A DNA stretch of 64,000 nucleotides, from positions 434,001-498,000 of the forward strand of contig JAWLAG010000001.1 in the NCBI GenBank assembly GCA_041395505.1. Direction: 5' to 3'. Below the pieces are notes generated by a model. The model was not told the origin of the DNA. It saw only the letters and a program-made list of their open reading frames with translations, and searched no databases. The translations under genes and the position numbers were made by a program. Of the stretch, positions 34,262 to 42,752 are shown in pieces (positions within the stretch are counted from its first letter, which is position 1; each line of letters opens with the position of its first letter). This stretch comes from Steroidobacteraceae bacterium. GTDB taxonomy: Bacteria; Pseudomonadota; Gammaproteobacteria; Steroidobacterales; Steroidobacteraceae.

Positions 34262-35442
34262 TAGAAAGCGTTGATGCCGGTCAGCTCGCGGCCGATAGTC
34301 AGTTCGTGAATGGTCTCGGTGCCTTCGTAGGTGATGACGCTCTCGAGATTGAGCGCGTGACGGATGGGCACGTACTCGGCACTGATACCGGCGCCTCCCA
34401 GCATGTCACGCGCATCGCGGGCGATGTCGAGCGCCATGCGGCAGTTGTTCCACTTGGCGAGCGAGACCTGTGACGGTGTCATGCGATTGCGGTCCTTGAG
34501 GCGGCCGAGTTGCAATGACAACAGCTGTGCCGTAGTGATGCGTCGCGCCATGTCGGCGAGACGCTGCTGGATGGCCTGGTTGGCGGCGAGGGGGCGGCCG
34601 AACAGCTCACGCGTCGCCGTGTACTCGAGCATTTGCGCAAGACATGCCTGGGCCGCTCCGATCACACCCCAGGTGATTCCATAACGGGCCTGGGTCAGGC
34701 AGGACAGCGGCGCTTTGAGTCCGACCGTACTGCCCGGCAACATCTGCTCCTCGCTCAACACGACGTTGTCGAAATAAAGTGCCGAGGTGACCGAGGCGCG
34801 CAGGCTGAATTTGTTTTCGATCTCTGGCGCGGCAAATCCCTTGGTGCCTTTCTCGACGATGAAGCCGCGGATCCCTTCCTCGGTTCGTGCCCAGACCACC
34901 GCGAGGTCGGCGATGGCACCGTTGGTGATCCACATCTTCGAACCATTCAGGACCCAGTCCTTGCCCTTGCGTTTGGCGTGGGTCTTCATGTTGGCCGGGT
35001 CCGAGCCGCCCTGCGGTTCGGTCAGCCCGAAGCAGCCGATCAGTTCGCCGCGCGCCATGCCCGGCAGGTAGCGCTCTTTCTGCGCCTCGCTCCCGAAGCT
35101 GTAAATCGGGTACATGCACAGCGACGACTGGACGGAGACGAAGCTGCGCACCCCGGAATCGCCTCGTTCGAGTTCCTGGCATATCAGGCCGTAGCTGACG
35201 GCATTGAGACCCGCGCAACCATAGCCCTCGAGCGAGGATCCCAACAGGCCGAGCGCGGCGAGTTCCGCGACCAGCTCGCGCGGAAACCTGTGGCGCTCGA
35301 AACATTCGCGGATGATCGGCAGGACTCTCTCATCGACGAGCCGCGCCACCGAGTCGCGCACCATGCGCTCATCGTCGGTCAGGAGGCTGTTGACGTCGTA
35401 GAGGTCAAGTGGATTGAGTGCTTGTTTTCCGGCCACGGTCAT
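34261..35442 (-). CDS. gcdH: Glutaryl-CoA dehydrogenase-type acyl-CoA dehydrogenase
   Basis: 393 residues, typical acyl-CoA dehydrogenase length. Flavin and substrate motifs are present: CFGLTEPQGGSDP, WITNGAIADLAVVWA and YTATRELFGRPLA. The glutaryl-CoA branch is supported by RSFVSVQSSLCMYPI, where the Arg binds the distal carboxylate, and by the catalytic base Glu373 in TYEGTETIHELTIGRELTG. The enzyme oxidatively decarboxylates glutaryl-CoA to crotonyl-CoA in lysine/tryptophan degradation. The C-terminal residues TGINAF match the family. It is followed by the overlapping MATE gene. Other lysine-degradation genes are absent from the window. Confidence 0.88.
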   Translation of the reverse strand: MTVAGKQALNPLDLYDVNSLLTDDERMVRDSVARLVDERVLPIIRECFERHRFPRELVAELAALGLLGSSLEGYGCAGLNAVSYGLICQELERGDSGVRSFVSVQSSLCMYPIYSFGSEAQKERYLPGMARGELIGCFGLTEPQGGSDPANMKTHAKRKGKDWVLNGSKMWITNGAIADLAVVWARTEEGIRGFIVEKGTKGFAAPEIENKFSLRASVTSALYFDNVVLSEEQMLPGSTVGLKAPLSCLTQARYGITWGVIGAAQACLAQMLEYTATRELFGRPLAANQAIQQRLADMARRITTAQLLSLQLGRLKDRNRMTPSQVSLAKWNNCRMALDIARDARDMLGGAGISAEYVPIRHALNLESVITYEGTETIHELTIGRELTGINAF

Positions 35443-35475
35443 CTCCGAATATTGCAGGCGAATGATAGCCTGTCG

Positions 35476-36840
35476 TCAGGACGCGGGCGATGCGCTTTGC
35501 CAGCCGTCAGCTTCCGCGATACAGCGCCGGTAGTGTGCGCGGCAGTGAAGGCAAAGCGCGATACCGATCGTGGCCGCGGTGAAAGCGACGATCGCGAGCG
35601 AATAGTTGAGCTTGAGGTCATCGCGAAACACGTACTGCGTGAGCGCCGCGACCGCGTTCGGACCGACTGCGAAGCCGATCAGGTTGAGCGTGAAATAATA
35701 GAGGGCAATGATCTGCGCTCGCATCGTGGACGGTGCGATCGCCATGACGGCCGCTGCGCCCGCCGCGGTCGGTATCGCGCCGCCGAGTGTTGCCGGTATA
35801 ACCATCAGCACCGCGAGCGTCGGGGTTGGCATCAGCGGCAGGAGCGTATAACCGACGATGAGAAAACCGAGGCCGATCAACACGACCCGCAGGTAGCCGT
35901 CGGCATGGCGTTTGCGCAGGACATCGCACAGCCAGCCGCCACCGACGACGCCGATCAGCCCGAATACGATCAGCAACAGACCGCGCCAGCGGATGTAATA
36001 CCCATAGTCGGCATCGCTCAGACTGAAACTTCGCCGCAGGAATTCCGGTACCCAGTAATTGACCCCGTAGGCCATGATGGCAATGCTGGAAAGTCCGATG
36101 AACAACACGACGTGGCTGCGCCAGCGCTGCCCGACGAACCGCAATGTCGCCCACACCGAACTCGGTGGCGCCGCGGTACCCGCCGTGCCGGTGAGGCGGT
36201 CGCGCCTCACGGGCTCGCGGATGGTGAGGATCAGCAATGCAACGATGAGCCCTGGCAGGCCGACCACGACGAACATCAGTTGCCAGGGATCGAGCGTACC
36301 GATGAGCGGCAGCGTGGTCGCCCCGCCTGCGATCAATGCCGGGTAGAGGCTGCCGCCGATGATATTGGCAATGCCGCCGCCGCCAGAGACTCCAGCCGTG
36401 TAGAGCCCGATGGCGCGTCCGACACGGTCGGGCGGAAAATAGTCCTTCAGCAAGGACAGCACCGGCGGCGTCAGCGCCGCCTCGCCGACGGCAACGCCGA
36501 TGCGGGCCGTGAACAAACCCCAGTAGCTGTCGGCAAGGGCGCAACACACCGTCGCCAGGCTCCACAGGACGACACCGGTGAAAATAACCAGGGTGCGCCG
36601 GCCGCGGTCTGCCAGCCAGGCGATGAAGATTCCGCAGGTTGCGTAGAACAGTGCGAAGGGCACGCCGAGCAGCGTGCCGATCTGCACTTCGCTCAACGCC
36701 AGCTCGCGCTTGATCTCGCCGACCAGGAGCGACAGCACGTCGCGATCGATGAACGAGAGGATATACGCAAGGAGGAGCACGACCACGACATACCAGGCGT
36801 ACGCAGGACGTGGATAAGCCGTTGTCGCGTCAGTGTTCAA
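35476..36840 (-). CDS. MFS transporter
   Basis: 454 residues, twelve predicted helices. The helix 2-3 loop motif appears as GIFIAWLADRGRRT, and the N-terminus has the FIDRDVLSLL pattern of spinster/anion:H+ symporter-like MFS proteins. The gene starts inside the 3' end of the ThDP-enzyme gene (11-bp overlap), so it is translationally coupled to it and probably imports the substrate or exports the product of that enzyme. The substrate is likely an organic acid; this is inference from context and subfamily. Confidence 0.9.
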   Translation of the reverse strand: MNTDATTAYPRPAYAWYVVVVLLLAYILSFIDRDVLSLLVGEIKRELALSEVQIGTLLGVPFALFYATCGIFIAWLADRGRRTLVIFTGVVLWSLATVCCALADSYWGLFTARIGVAVGEAALTPPVLSLLKDYFPPDRVGRAIGLYTAGVSGGGGIANIIGGSLYPALIAGGATTLPLIGTLDPWQLMFVVVGLPGLIVALLILTIREPVRRDRLTGTAGTAAPPSSVWATLRFVGQRWRSHVVLFIGLSSIAIMAYGVNYWVPEFLRRSFSLSDADYGYYIRWRGLLLIVFGLIGVVGGGWLCDVLRKRHADGYLRVVLIGLGFLIVGYTLLPLMPTPTLAVLMVIPATLGGAIPTAAGAAAVMAIAPSTMRAQIIALYYFTLNLIGFAVGPNAVAALTQYVFRDDLKLNYSLAIVAFTAATIGIALCLHCRAHYRRCIAEADGWQSASPAS

Positions 36841-38548
36841 GCCGCTGCTCCTTCACGTTCTCCGCCAGGTCATCGAACTGGATCATCTGCGCGAGCGGCT
36901 CGCGCTTGAGCAGGGCGCCGGCCTCGCGATCGATCAATGCGTTGATGACCTGCACGCCCGCATCGCGCGCGGCAACCTGCAGCGCCTGGTCCAGTTCGTC
37001 CGTCGTGGTGGCCCGGTGTCCCGTCGCGCCGAAGCCGCGCGCGACCAGTTCGTAGTCGAGCGCAGTGAGCTCCGTGTTGACGCTGCGCCCAAGCGCGCGC
37101 ATCTGGCCGTGGTATTCCGTGCCCCAGGCGCCATCGTTGCCGATGACGATCGTCAAAGGCAGCGCAGCCATGACCGCTGCATGCAGTTCCGCCGGGTAGA
37201 ATCCGAATGCGCCGTCACCGGTGGTCATCATGACCCGGCGCGCGGTGCTGCCATTTTCGCGGGCAATATCGCGAGCCGCAGCCGCGGCACCGACCGCAAG
37301 CGGCAGCGCAGAACCCATTGCGCCCATTGGATAGTGATCGAGAAAGCCTGGTGCACGCTTGACGGCAATCGCGCCATACATCCAGGTCTGGATATCCGCG
37401 CCGTCGCCGACAACGATGGCATCGGCATCGTTCGATGCGGCGACCCGGGCTCCAAGCGCCAGGGGATGCAGCGCCGCGCCCGGCCTGGATGCGAGGTCCT
37501 GCAGGAATCTGCGGCGCGGTTGCAACGCCTCCCCCAGCCAGTCGCGGCGTGCCGCAGCCGGGCCCGGCAGCGATGCGAGTGCGCGCAGGAGGGCTTCGCA
37601 ACTTCTGCCGGCATTACCGGCGATCGGCACGTCGATGCGCCGGTTGCGCGAGAATTCATCGGCAACGATATCGATCTGAATGAAACGCGCGTCGGCGGCG
37701 AAGCGCGGCGGCAGTCCAAAACCGAGTCGCTGCTTGAGCCGCGCGCCGACGACACAGACGACGTCCGCGTGGCACGCCGCGATCTGCGCGTAGGGCCAGT
37801 TGAACGAGTGCTGCCAGTCCTCGGCGAGGAGACCGCGGCCGAGCCCGTTGCCCGCTACGGGAATGGCGAAACGTTCGCTCAGTTCGCGCAGCGCCGCGCC
37901 GGCTCCTCCATAGCAGGCGCCGGCACCGGCTATTAGCAATGGACGCTTGGCGCCGGCAAGGAGTCCGGCCGCCGAGGCGATCGCCGTCGAGGCCGGCCCG
38001 GGCGGTTCGGCGAGGCGCGGTGTCGGTAACGATGCTGCCGACTCCACGATCGCACCAAGGTAGTCCGCCGGAATCTGCAGCACCACGGGCCCGCGCCGTC
38101 CGCTCAGTGCGTGCTTGGCTGCGCTGTCGAGGTACTCTGCAAGCCGCGCGGCGCAGGGAACCCGGCGTGCCCATTTGACGAGGGGTGCGACCATGGCGAG
38201 CTGATCGCCATCGATCTCCGCATCGGCTTCGGTCCAGGAATCGGGGAGTCGCGCGACCAGCACCAGTACCGCCGAGCATGCGTGGAAAGCGGTAGCGATG
38301 CCGTTCATTGCATTCGGCAGGCCCTGCTCGCCGACGATCAGTGCGACACCGAGGCGCTGGCTGATGCGCGCGTAGCCGTCCGCAGCTCCGACGCAGCCCG
38401 ATTCATGCCGGGCGCCAACGATGGCGACGCCGGCGTCGGCGAGTGCGAGCAACAGGTGACTGTGCGAAGCGCCACCAAGTGCGAAGACGGTTCGAACGCC
38501 GTGCCGCTGCAGGCGCTCAGCAATCGCCTGGCCGCCGTTGACTTTCAA
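36830..38548 (-). CDS. Thiamine-diphosphate-dependent enzyme of the acetolactate synthase / 2-hydroxyacyl-CoA lyase superfamily
   Basis: 572 residues from the TTG at 38546-38548, whose TTGA overlaps the stop of the Mpo1-like gene; the frame extends to 39022 only as antisense-like noise. The ThDP catalytic glutamate is Glu49 (ARHESGCVGAADGYAR). The Mg-ThDP motif starts at Gly444 (GDGAFGFYPAELH) with Asn471. The three ALS-family domains are complete. Sequence alone does not separate acetolactate synthase from oxalyl-CoA decarboxylase, benzoylformate decarboxylase or 2-hydroxyacyl-CoA lyase. Coupling to an Mpo1-like gene upstream makes a role in cleaving 2-hydroxyacyl compounds plausible. It is unlikely to be the biosynthetic ALS because no small regulatory subunit gene or ilv neighbours are present. 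Confidence 0.85.
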   Translation of the reverse strand: MKVNGGQAIAERLQRHGVRTVFALGGASHSHLLLALADAGVAIVGARHESGCVGAADGYARISQRLGVALIVGEQGLPNAMNGIATAFHACSAVLVLVARLPDSWTEADAEIDGDQLAMVAPLVKWARRVPCAARLAEYLDSAAKHALSGRRGPVVLQIPADYLGAIVESAASLPTPRLAEPPGPASTAIASAAGLLAGAKRPLLIAGAGACYGGAGAALRELSERFAIPVAGNGLGRGLLAEDWQHSFNWPYAQIAACHADVVCVVGARLKQRLGFGLPPRFAADARFIQIDIVADEFSRNRRIDVPIAGNAGRSCEALLRALASLPGPAAARRDWLGEALQPRRRFLQDLASRPGAALHPLALGARVAASNDADAIVVGDGADIQTWMYGAIAVKRAPGFLDHYPMGAMGSALPLAVGAAAAARDIARENGSTARRVMMTTGDGAFGFYPAELHAAVMAALPLTIVIGNDGAWGTEYHGQMRALGRSVNTELTALDYELVARGFGATGHRATTTDELDQALQVAARDAGVQVINALIDREAGALLKREPLAQMIQFDDLAENVKEQRLEH

Positions 38549-39015
38549 ATGCTGCGCCGCTGCTGGTACCCGAGCGCGGTCGCGACCAGCCACAGCGGGC
38601 CGATCAGGAGAAACTGCAGATCCTTGAAAAAGGACGGCCTGGCACCTTCGACATGATGCCCGATGAACTGGCCAATCCAGGCAACGACGAACACGACCAG
38701 AGCCACGGGCAACACGGGCAGGCCACGCGCGGAAGCTGACGCGATGCCGACCAGCATCGCCACGAGCGGGAGCAGGGCGACGACCGCGAGACCAGGCGCG
38801 AGGCGGAGGTAATAAACAAAGGCGCCGAGCACAGCGAGCGTTGCGAAATTGAACCAGGGCGACAGCGCCGCGAGTGGTGGCGGCACAGGCAGCTCCGACA
38901 ACATCGCAAGTACCGCGAGTACGATCGCGGGCACGCAGAGCCAGTGCAGCCGCTTGTTGACCGGATTGCGGTGGCTCGCGGCGTATTCGTTCAGCCACTC
39001 TGTCGCTGTGCGCAT
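38545..39015 (-). CDS. Mpo1-like (DUF962) membrane protein, putative 2-hydroxy fatty acid dioxygenase
   Basis: 156 residues with four hydrophobic helices. The conserved family motifs are N-terminal EWLNEYAASHRNPVNKRLHW and C-terminal GQFIGHHVEGARPSFFKD. Together they contribute the histidines (Asn-x-His and GHHxE types) of the Fe(II) site known from yeast Mpo1, which oxidises 2-hydroxy fatty acids in alpha-oxidation. It is the first gene of a three-gene operon; its stop overlaps the ThDP-enzyme start. The inner-membrane location is inferred from hydrophobicity. Confidence 0.88.
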   Translation of the reverse strand: MRTATEWLNEYAASHRNPVNKRLHWLCVPAIVLAVLAMLSELPVPPPLAALSPWFNFATLAVLGAFVYYLRLAPGLAVVALLPLVAMLVGIASASARGLPVLPVALVVFVVAWIGQFIGHHVEGARPSFFKDLQFLLIGPLWLVATALGYQQRRSI

Positions 39016-39092
39016 GGGTCAACGCTAACGGTTAACCCAGCACCTAGCAAGCGGCTGCTAGACGCGCGACGGCGTCCGTCTGCGGGGAGGCG

Positions 39093-39965
<873 letters not shown>

Positions 39966-40000
39966 CGGCTTGCTATCCCTCCATAAACAACCAGGTAATT

Positions 40001-40027
40001 TTAGCACTCGTTGGCTTAGAGTGCTAA
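40001..40027. promoter_or_regulatory. Perfect CIRCE operator (HrcA binding site) upstream of rpoH
   Basis: TTAGCACTC-N9-GAGTGCTAA, identical to the CIRCE consensus with the canonical nine-base spacer. CIRCE is bound by the HrcA repressor, classically at groESL and dnaKJ operons. It lies between ftsX and rpoH, 35 bp from the rpoH ATG. A TTGACC hexamer sits just upstream on the minus strand (in 40028-40040), so the operator probably overlaps the rpoH promoter. No hrcA gene is in the window. Confidence 0.95.
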
Positions 40028-40076
40028 GACCCCGGTCAAGTTCCTGGCGAGGGAGATATTATCCAAAAACAACAGG

Positions 40077-41000
40077 TTAGGCGCGCGGCTCGATCTCGCG
40101 CAGATAGCGGGCCGCCGCCACATAGGCGCCCAGCCAGCCGAGCAGGGCCGCCGCGCCCAGGACGATGCCACTTTGTCGAAGCCCGGGGCCCGTCAGCTCG
40201 AAGCGGCTGCCATACAGCAGGGCAAGTTCCAGCGTGGGACCGCGCAGCAGGGCGCAGGCCAGCATGACCACCACGATGGCAAGCAGCCCGCCAAAAGCAC
40301 CGAACAATGCCCCGGTGTACAGGAACGGCCGCCGTACGAAGGCGTTCGATCCGCCCACCAGTTTGGTCACTTCGATTTCGGCACGGCGGCTGCCGATTTC
40401 CAGCCGGATGGTATTGGCCATCACGGCGAGCACGGCGAGCCCCAGCATCAATGCGGCGACCAGGAGCGCCCTATGCACCAGCTCGAGCGCGGCATGCAGT
40501 CGCTTGACCCAGTCGGTATCGACCTGAACGACGTCTACCTCGGGCCAGGCGACGAGATAGCTGCGCAGCGCTTCGATGTCCGCGGGCGTACTGGCGGCGT
40601 CCGCCGGTGTGATGGTCAGCACCTGCGGCAATGGATTCTCGCCAAGTGCCTCGAGCGCCGAGCCGAATCCGGAGAATTCGCCGAGTTCCTCGAGCCCGCG
40701 CTCCGCGGTGATCAACTCGACCTTGGCGACGCCACTGCGTTTGCGCAGATTCCCGGCGAGCGCGCGCGCCTTTCCGGCATCGACGTCGGCTTTGAAATAC
40801 AGCGTCACGTGTATCGAGCTGTCGAGCTCGCCAGCCGCCTGCTCGGCGTTATCGATGAGTACCGCAAGGCCGAGTGGCAATGACAGCGCGAGCGCCAGTA
40901 CCAGGATAGTCATGAACGAGGCGATCGGTCGCGTCAGAATGCGGCCGAGCGAACCGAGTCCCGCCTGTGTGTGGCGCGCAAAATAGCTCGCGACGCTCAT
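40077..41000 (-). CDS. ftsX: Cell division protein FtsX
   Basis: 307 residues with the FtsX layout: a cytoplasmic N-terminus (HTQAGLGSLGRILTRPIAS), a first transmembrane helix (about 33-50), an extracytoplasmic domain (about 55-165), then three helices in the C-terminal half (around 180-300) with the conserved LVGGSNAFVRRPFLYTG loop. FtsX with FtsE forms the ABC-type complex that activates peptidoglycan hydrolases at the division septum. The start overlaps the ftsE stop by 4 bp (40997-41000). Confidence 0.96.
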   Translation of the reverse strand: MSVASYFARHTQAGLGSLGRILTRPIASFMTILVLALALSLPLGLAVLIDNAEQAAGELDSSIHVTLYFKADVDAGKARALAGNLRKRSGVAKVELITAERGLEELGEFSGFGSALEALGENPLPQVLTITPADAASTPADIEALRSYLVAWPEVDVVQVDTDWVKRLHAALELVHRALLVAALMLGLAVLAVMANTIRLEIGSRRAEIEVTKLVGGSNAFVRRPFLYTGALFGAFGGLLAIVVVMLACALLRGPTLELALLYGSRFELTGPGLRQSGIVLGAAALLGWLGAYVAAARYLREIEPRA

Positions 41001-41689
41001 CGCTCGGCCACCATATGCGGCAGCGTATCGTCGCCGCCGCCCAGTATCCGTCCGCCGTCCAGCACGACCTCGCGGCAGCCGAAGGAGTCGACCAGCGCAT
41101 GATCGTGCGTCGCGATCACCACCGTTACGCCAACCTCCTGGAAGCGGCGGAAGAGATTCATCACCTCGAGTGACAGGTCCGGGTCGAGGTTGCCGGTAGG
41201 TTCGTCCGCAACCAGGATCGGCGGCTTGCGCACCACGGCGCGCGCGATGCCGACACGCTGCTGTTCGCCAACTGAAAGCTCGGTCGGCAGGAGCTTTTCG
41301 GCGCCGAGCAGGCCAACCTGATCGAGCGCCGCGCGCACCCGGCGGTCGATTTCGCGCAGCGGCGTGTCGGCGACGATGAGCGGCAGCGCGACGTTGTCGT
41401 AGACCGGCCGATCGGCGAGCAGGCGGTGGTCCTGGAAGACGATGCCGATCTGGCGGCGAAATGCAGGAATGGCGCGAGCCGGCAGGCTGCCGGTGTTCTG
41501 CCGGTTGACGATCACGGTGCCGCGCGTCGGTCGCTCGAGCAACGTGATCAGCTTGAGGACCGTGCTCTTGCCGGCGCCCGAGCGGCCCGTGAGAAACACC
41601 AGTTCACCGGCTTCGATGCGCAGCGCCGCTTCGGACAGCCCTTCGCGTCCGTTCGGATAGCGCTTGGTGACGTTGTCGAAGTGAATCAA
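40997..41689 (-). CDS. ftsE: Cell division ATP-binding protein FtsE
   Basis: 230 residues. ABC ATPase with Walker A GRSGAGKS, Q-loop VFQDHRLLADRPVYDN, signature SVGEQQRVGIARAVV, Walker B LVADEPTGNLDP and the switch His in VIATHDHALV. Partner of FtsX; hydrolyses ATP to drive septal hydrolase activation. It lies 50 bp downstream of ftsY on the minus strand and overlaps ftsX. Confidence 0.97.
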   Translation of the reverse strand: MIHFDNVTKRYPNGREGLSEAALRIEAGELVFLTGRSGAGKSTVLKLITLLERPTRGTVIVNRQNTGSLPARAIPAFRRQIGIVFQDHRLLADRPVYDNVALPLIVADTPLREIDRRVRAALDQVGLLGAEKLLPTELSVGEQQRVGIARAVVRKPPILVADEPTGNLDPDLSLEVMNLFRRFQEVGVTVVIATHDHALVDSFGCREVVLDGGRILGGGDDTLPHMVAER

Positions 41690-41739
41690 TGAGGTTCTAG
41701 TTTGCGCAACTGACCGGGCCCGCGCAACGCGTCGCCATT

Positions 41740-42684
41740 TCAGCTCGCTTCCGGGCCATCGACCAATGCTGCAGCGAAAGTCGCGGCATCGAACTCGCCA
41801 AAATCATCCGCCTGCTCGCCGATGCCGATGAAACGGATGGGAATCCCGAGTTCGCGGGCGATTGCGAGCACGATGCCGCCCTTGGCGCTGCCATCGAGTT
41901 TCGTGAGCACGAGCCCGGTGACGCCGACCGCGGCGTGAAACTCGCGCGCCTGGCTGAGTGCGTTCTGTCCCTGGTTGGCGTCGAGCACGAGCAGTACCTC
42001 ATGCGGCGCGCCCGGTTGCGCTCGCTCGATGACCCGCTTGATCTTCTTGAGTTCCGCCATCAGGTGGGACTGGTTCTGCAATCGTCCTGCCGTATCGGCG
42101 ATCATGAGGTCGACGCCGCGAGCCCGCGCGGCCGCATGCGCATCGAATACCACGGCCGCGGGATCGGCGCCCGCGCCCTGCGCGACGAATTGCGCGCCGC
42201 TGCGATTGGCCCAGATCTCGAGCTGCTCGATTGCCGCCGCGCGGAATGTATCGCCAGCCACCAGCATGACCTTGCGAGCGTCGCCGAATCGCTGCGCAAG
42301 CTTGCCGATAGTGGTCGTCTTGCCCGAGCCGTTCACGCCAACGACCAGTATCACGAAGGGCTTTTGTGCGGCATCAATGCCAAGCGGCTTCGCGCAAGGG
42401 GCAAGCATGCTGGTGATAAGGGCGCGAAGCGCGACGAGCAGCGCGTCGACGTCGGCCAACTCCTTGCGCTTAACGCGCTGGCGCAGCTCGTCGAGAATCT
42501 CCTGTGTCACGTTGACGCCAACATCTGCAAGCAATAGACGGGTCTCGAGCTCATCGAGGAGGTCCGCATCGATGGCGCGGCCGCGAAACAGATTGCCAAG
42601 GTCGTAGGAGAGCCAGGATCCCGGCCGGTTGATTCGACCGCGCAGGCGCGACAGAAAGCCCTGGCGTTGGCTGCTTGCGCTCAT
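41740..42684 (-). CDS. ftsY: Signal recognition particle receptor FtsY
   Basis: 314 residues. Contains the N domain (about 30-105) and the SRP GTPase G domain: P-loop GVNGSGKTTTIGKLAQ, GDTFRAAAIEQLEIW, DTAGRLQNQSHLM and TKLDGSAKGG. It docks SRP-ribosome complexes at the inner membrane. The long acidic A domain of the enterobacterial protein is missing; only about 30 N-terminal residues precede the N domain, with a basic amphipathic-looking start (RQGFLSRLRGRINR). It is first in the ftsY-ftsE-ftsX cluster. Confidence 0.97.
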   Translation of the reverse strand: MSASSQRQGFLSRLRGRINRPGSWLSYDLGNLFRGRAIDADLLDELETRLLLADVGVNVTQEILDELRQRVKRKELADVDALLVALRALITSMLAPCAKPLGIDAAQKPFVILVVGVNGSGKTTTIGKLAQRFGDARKVMLVAGDTFRAAAIEQLEIWANRSGAQFVAQGAGADPAAVVFDAHAAARARGVDLMIADTAGRLQNQSHLMAELKKIKRVIERAQPGAPHEVLLVLDANQGQNALSQAREFHAAVGVTGLVLTKLDGSAKGGIVLAIARELGIPIRFIGIGEQADDFGEFDAATFAAALVDGPEAS

Positions 42685-42752
42685 TCGGAAAGCTGCGGTC
42701 GCGCTGGCGGACCGTCTTCAGGTCCGCCAGCACCGTACCGTGCCGCCTACCG

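Noticed and set aside
34633..36909. 758-codon plus-strand frame over the acyl-CoA dehydrogenase and MFS genes
   Set aside because: It crosses two well-identified minus-strand genes and encodes a charged low-complexity sequence.
39966..40007. Fifteen-residue N-terminal extension of RpoH
   Set aside because: It would translate through half of the CIRCE operator and has no ribosome-binding site; the ATG at 39965 fits the family start.
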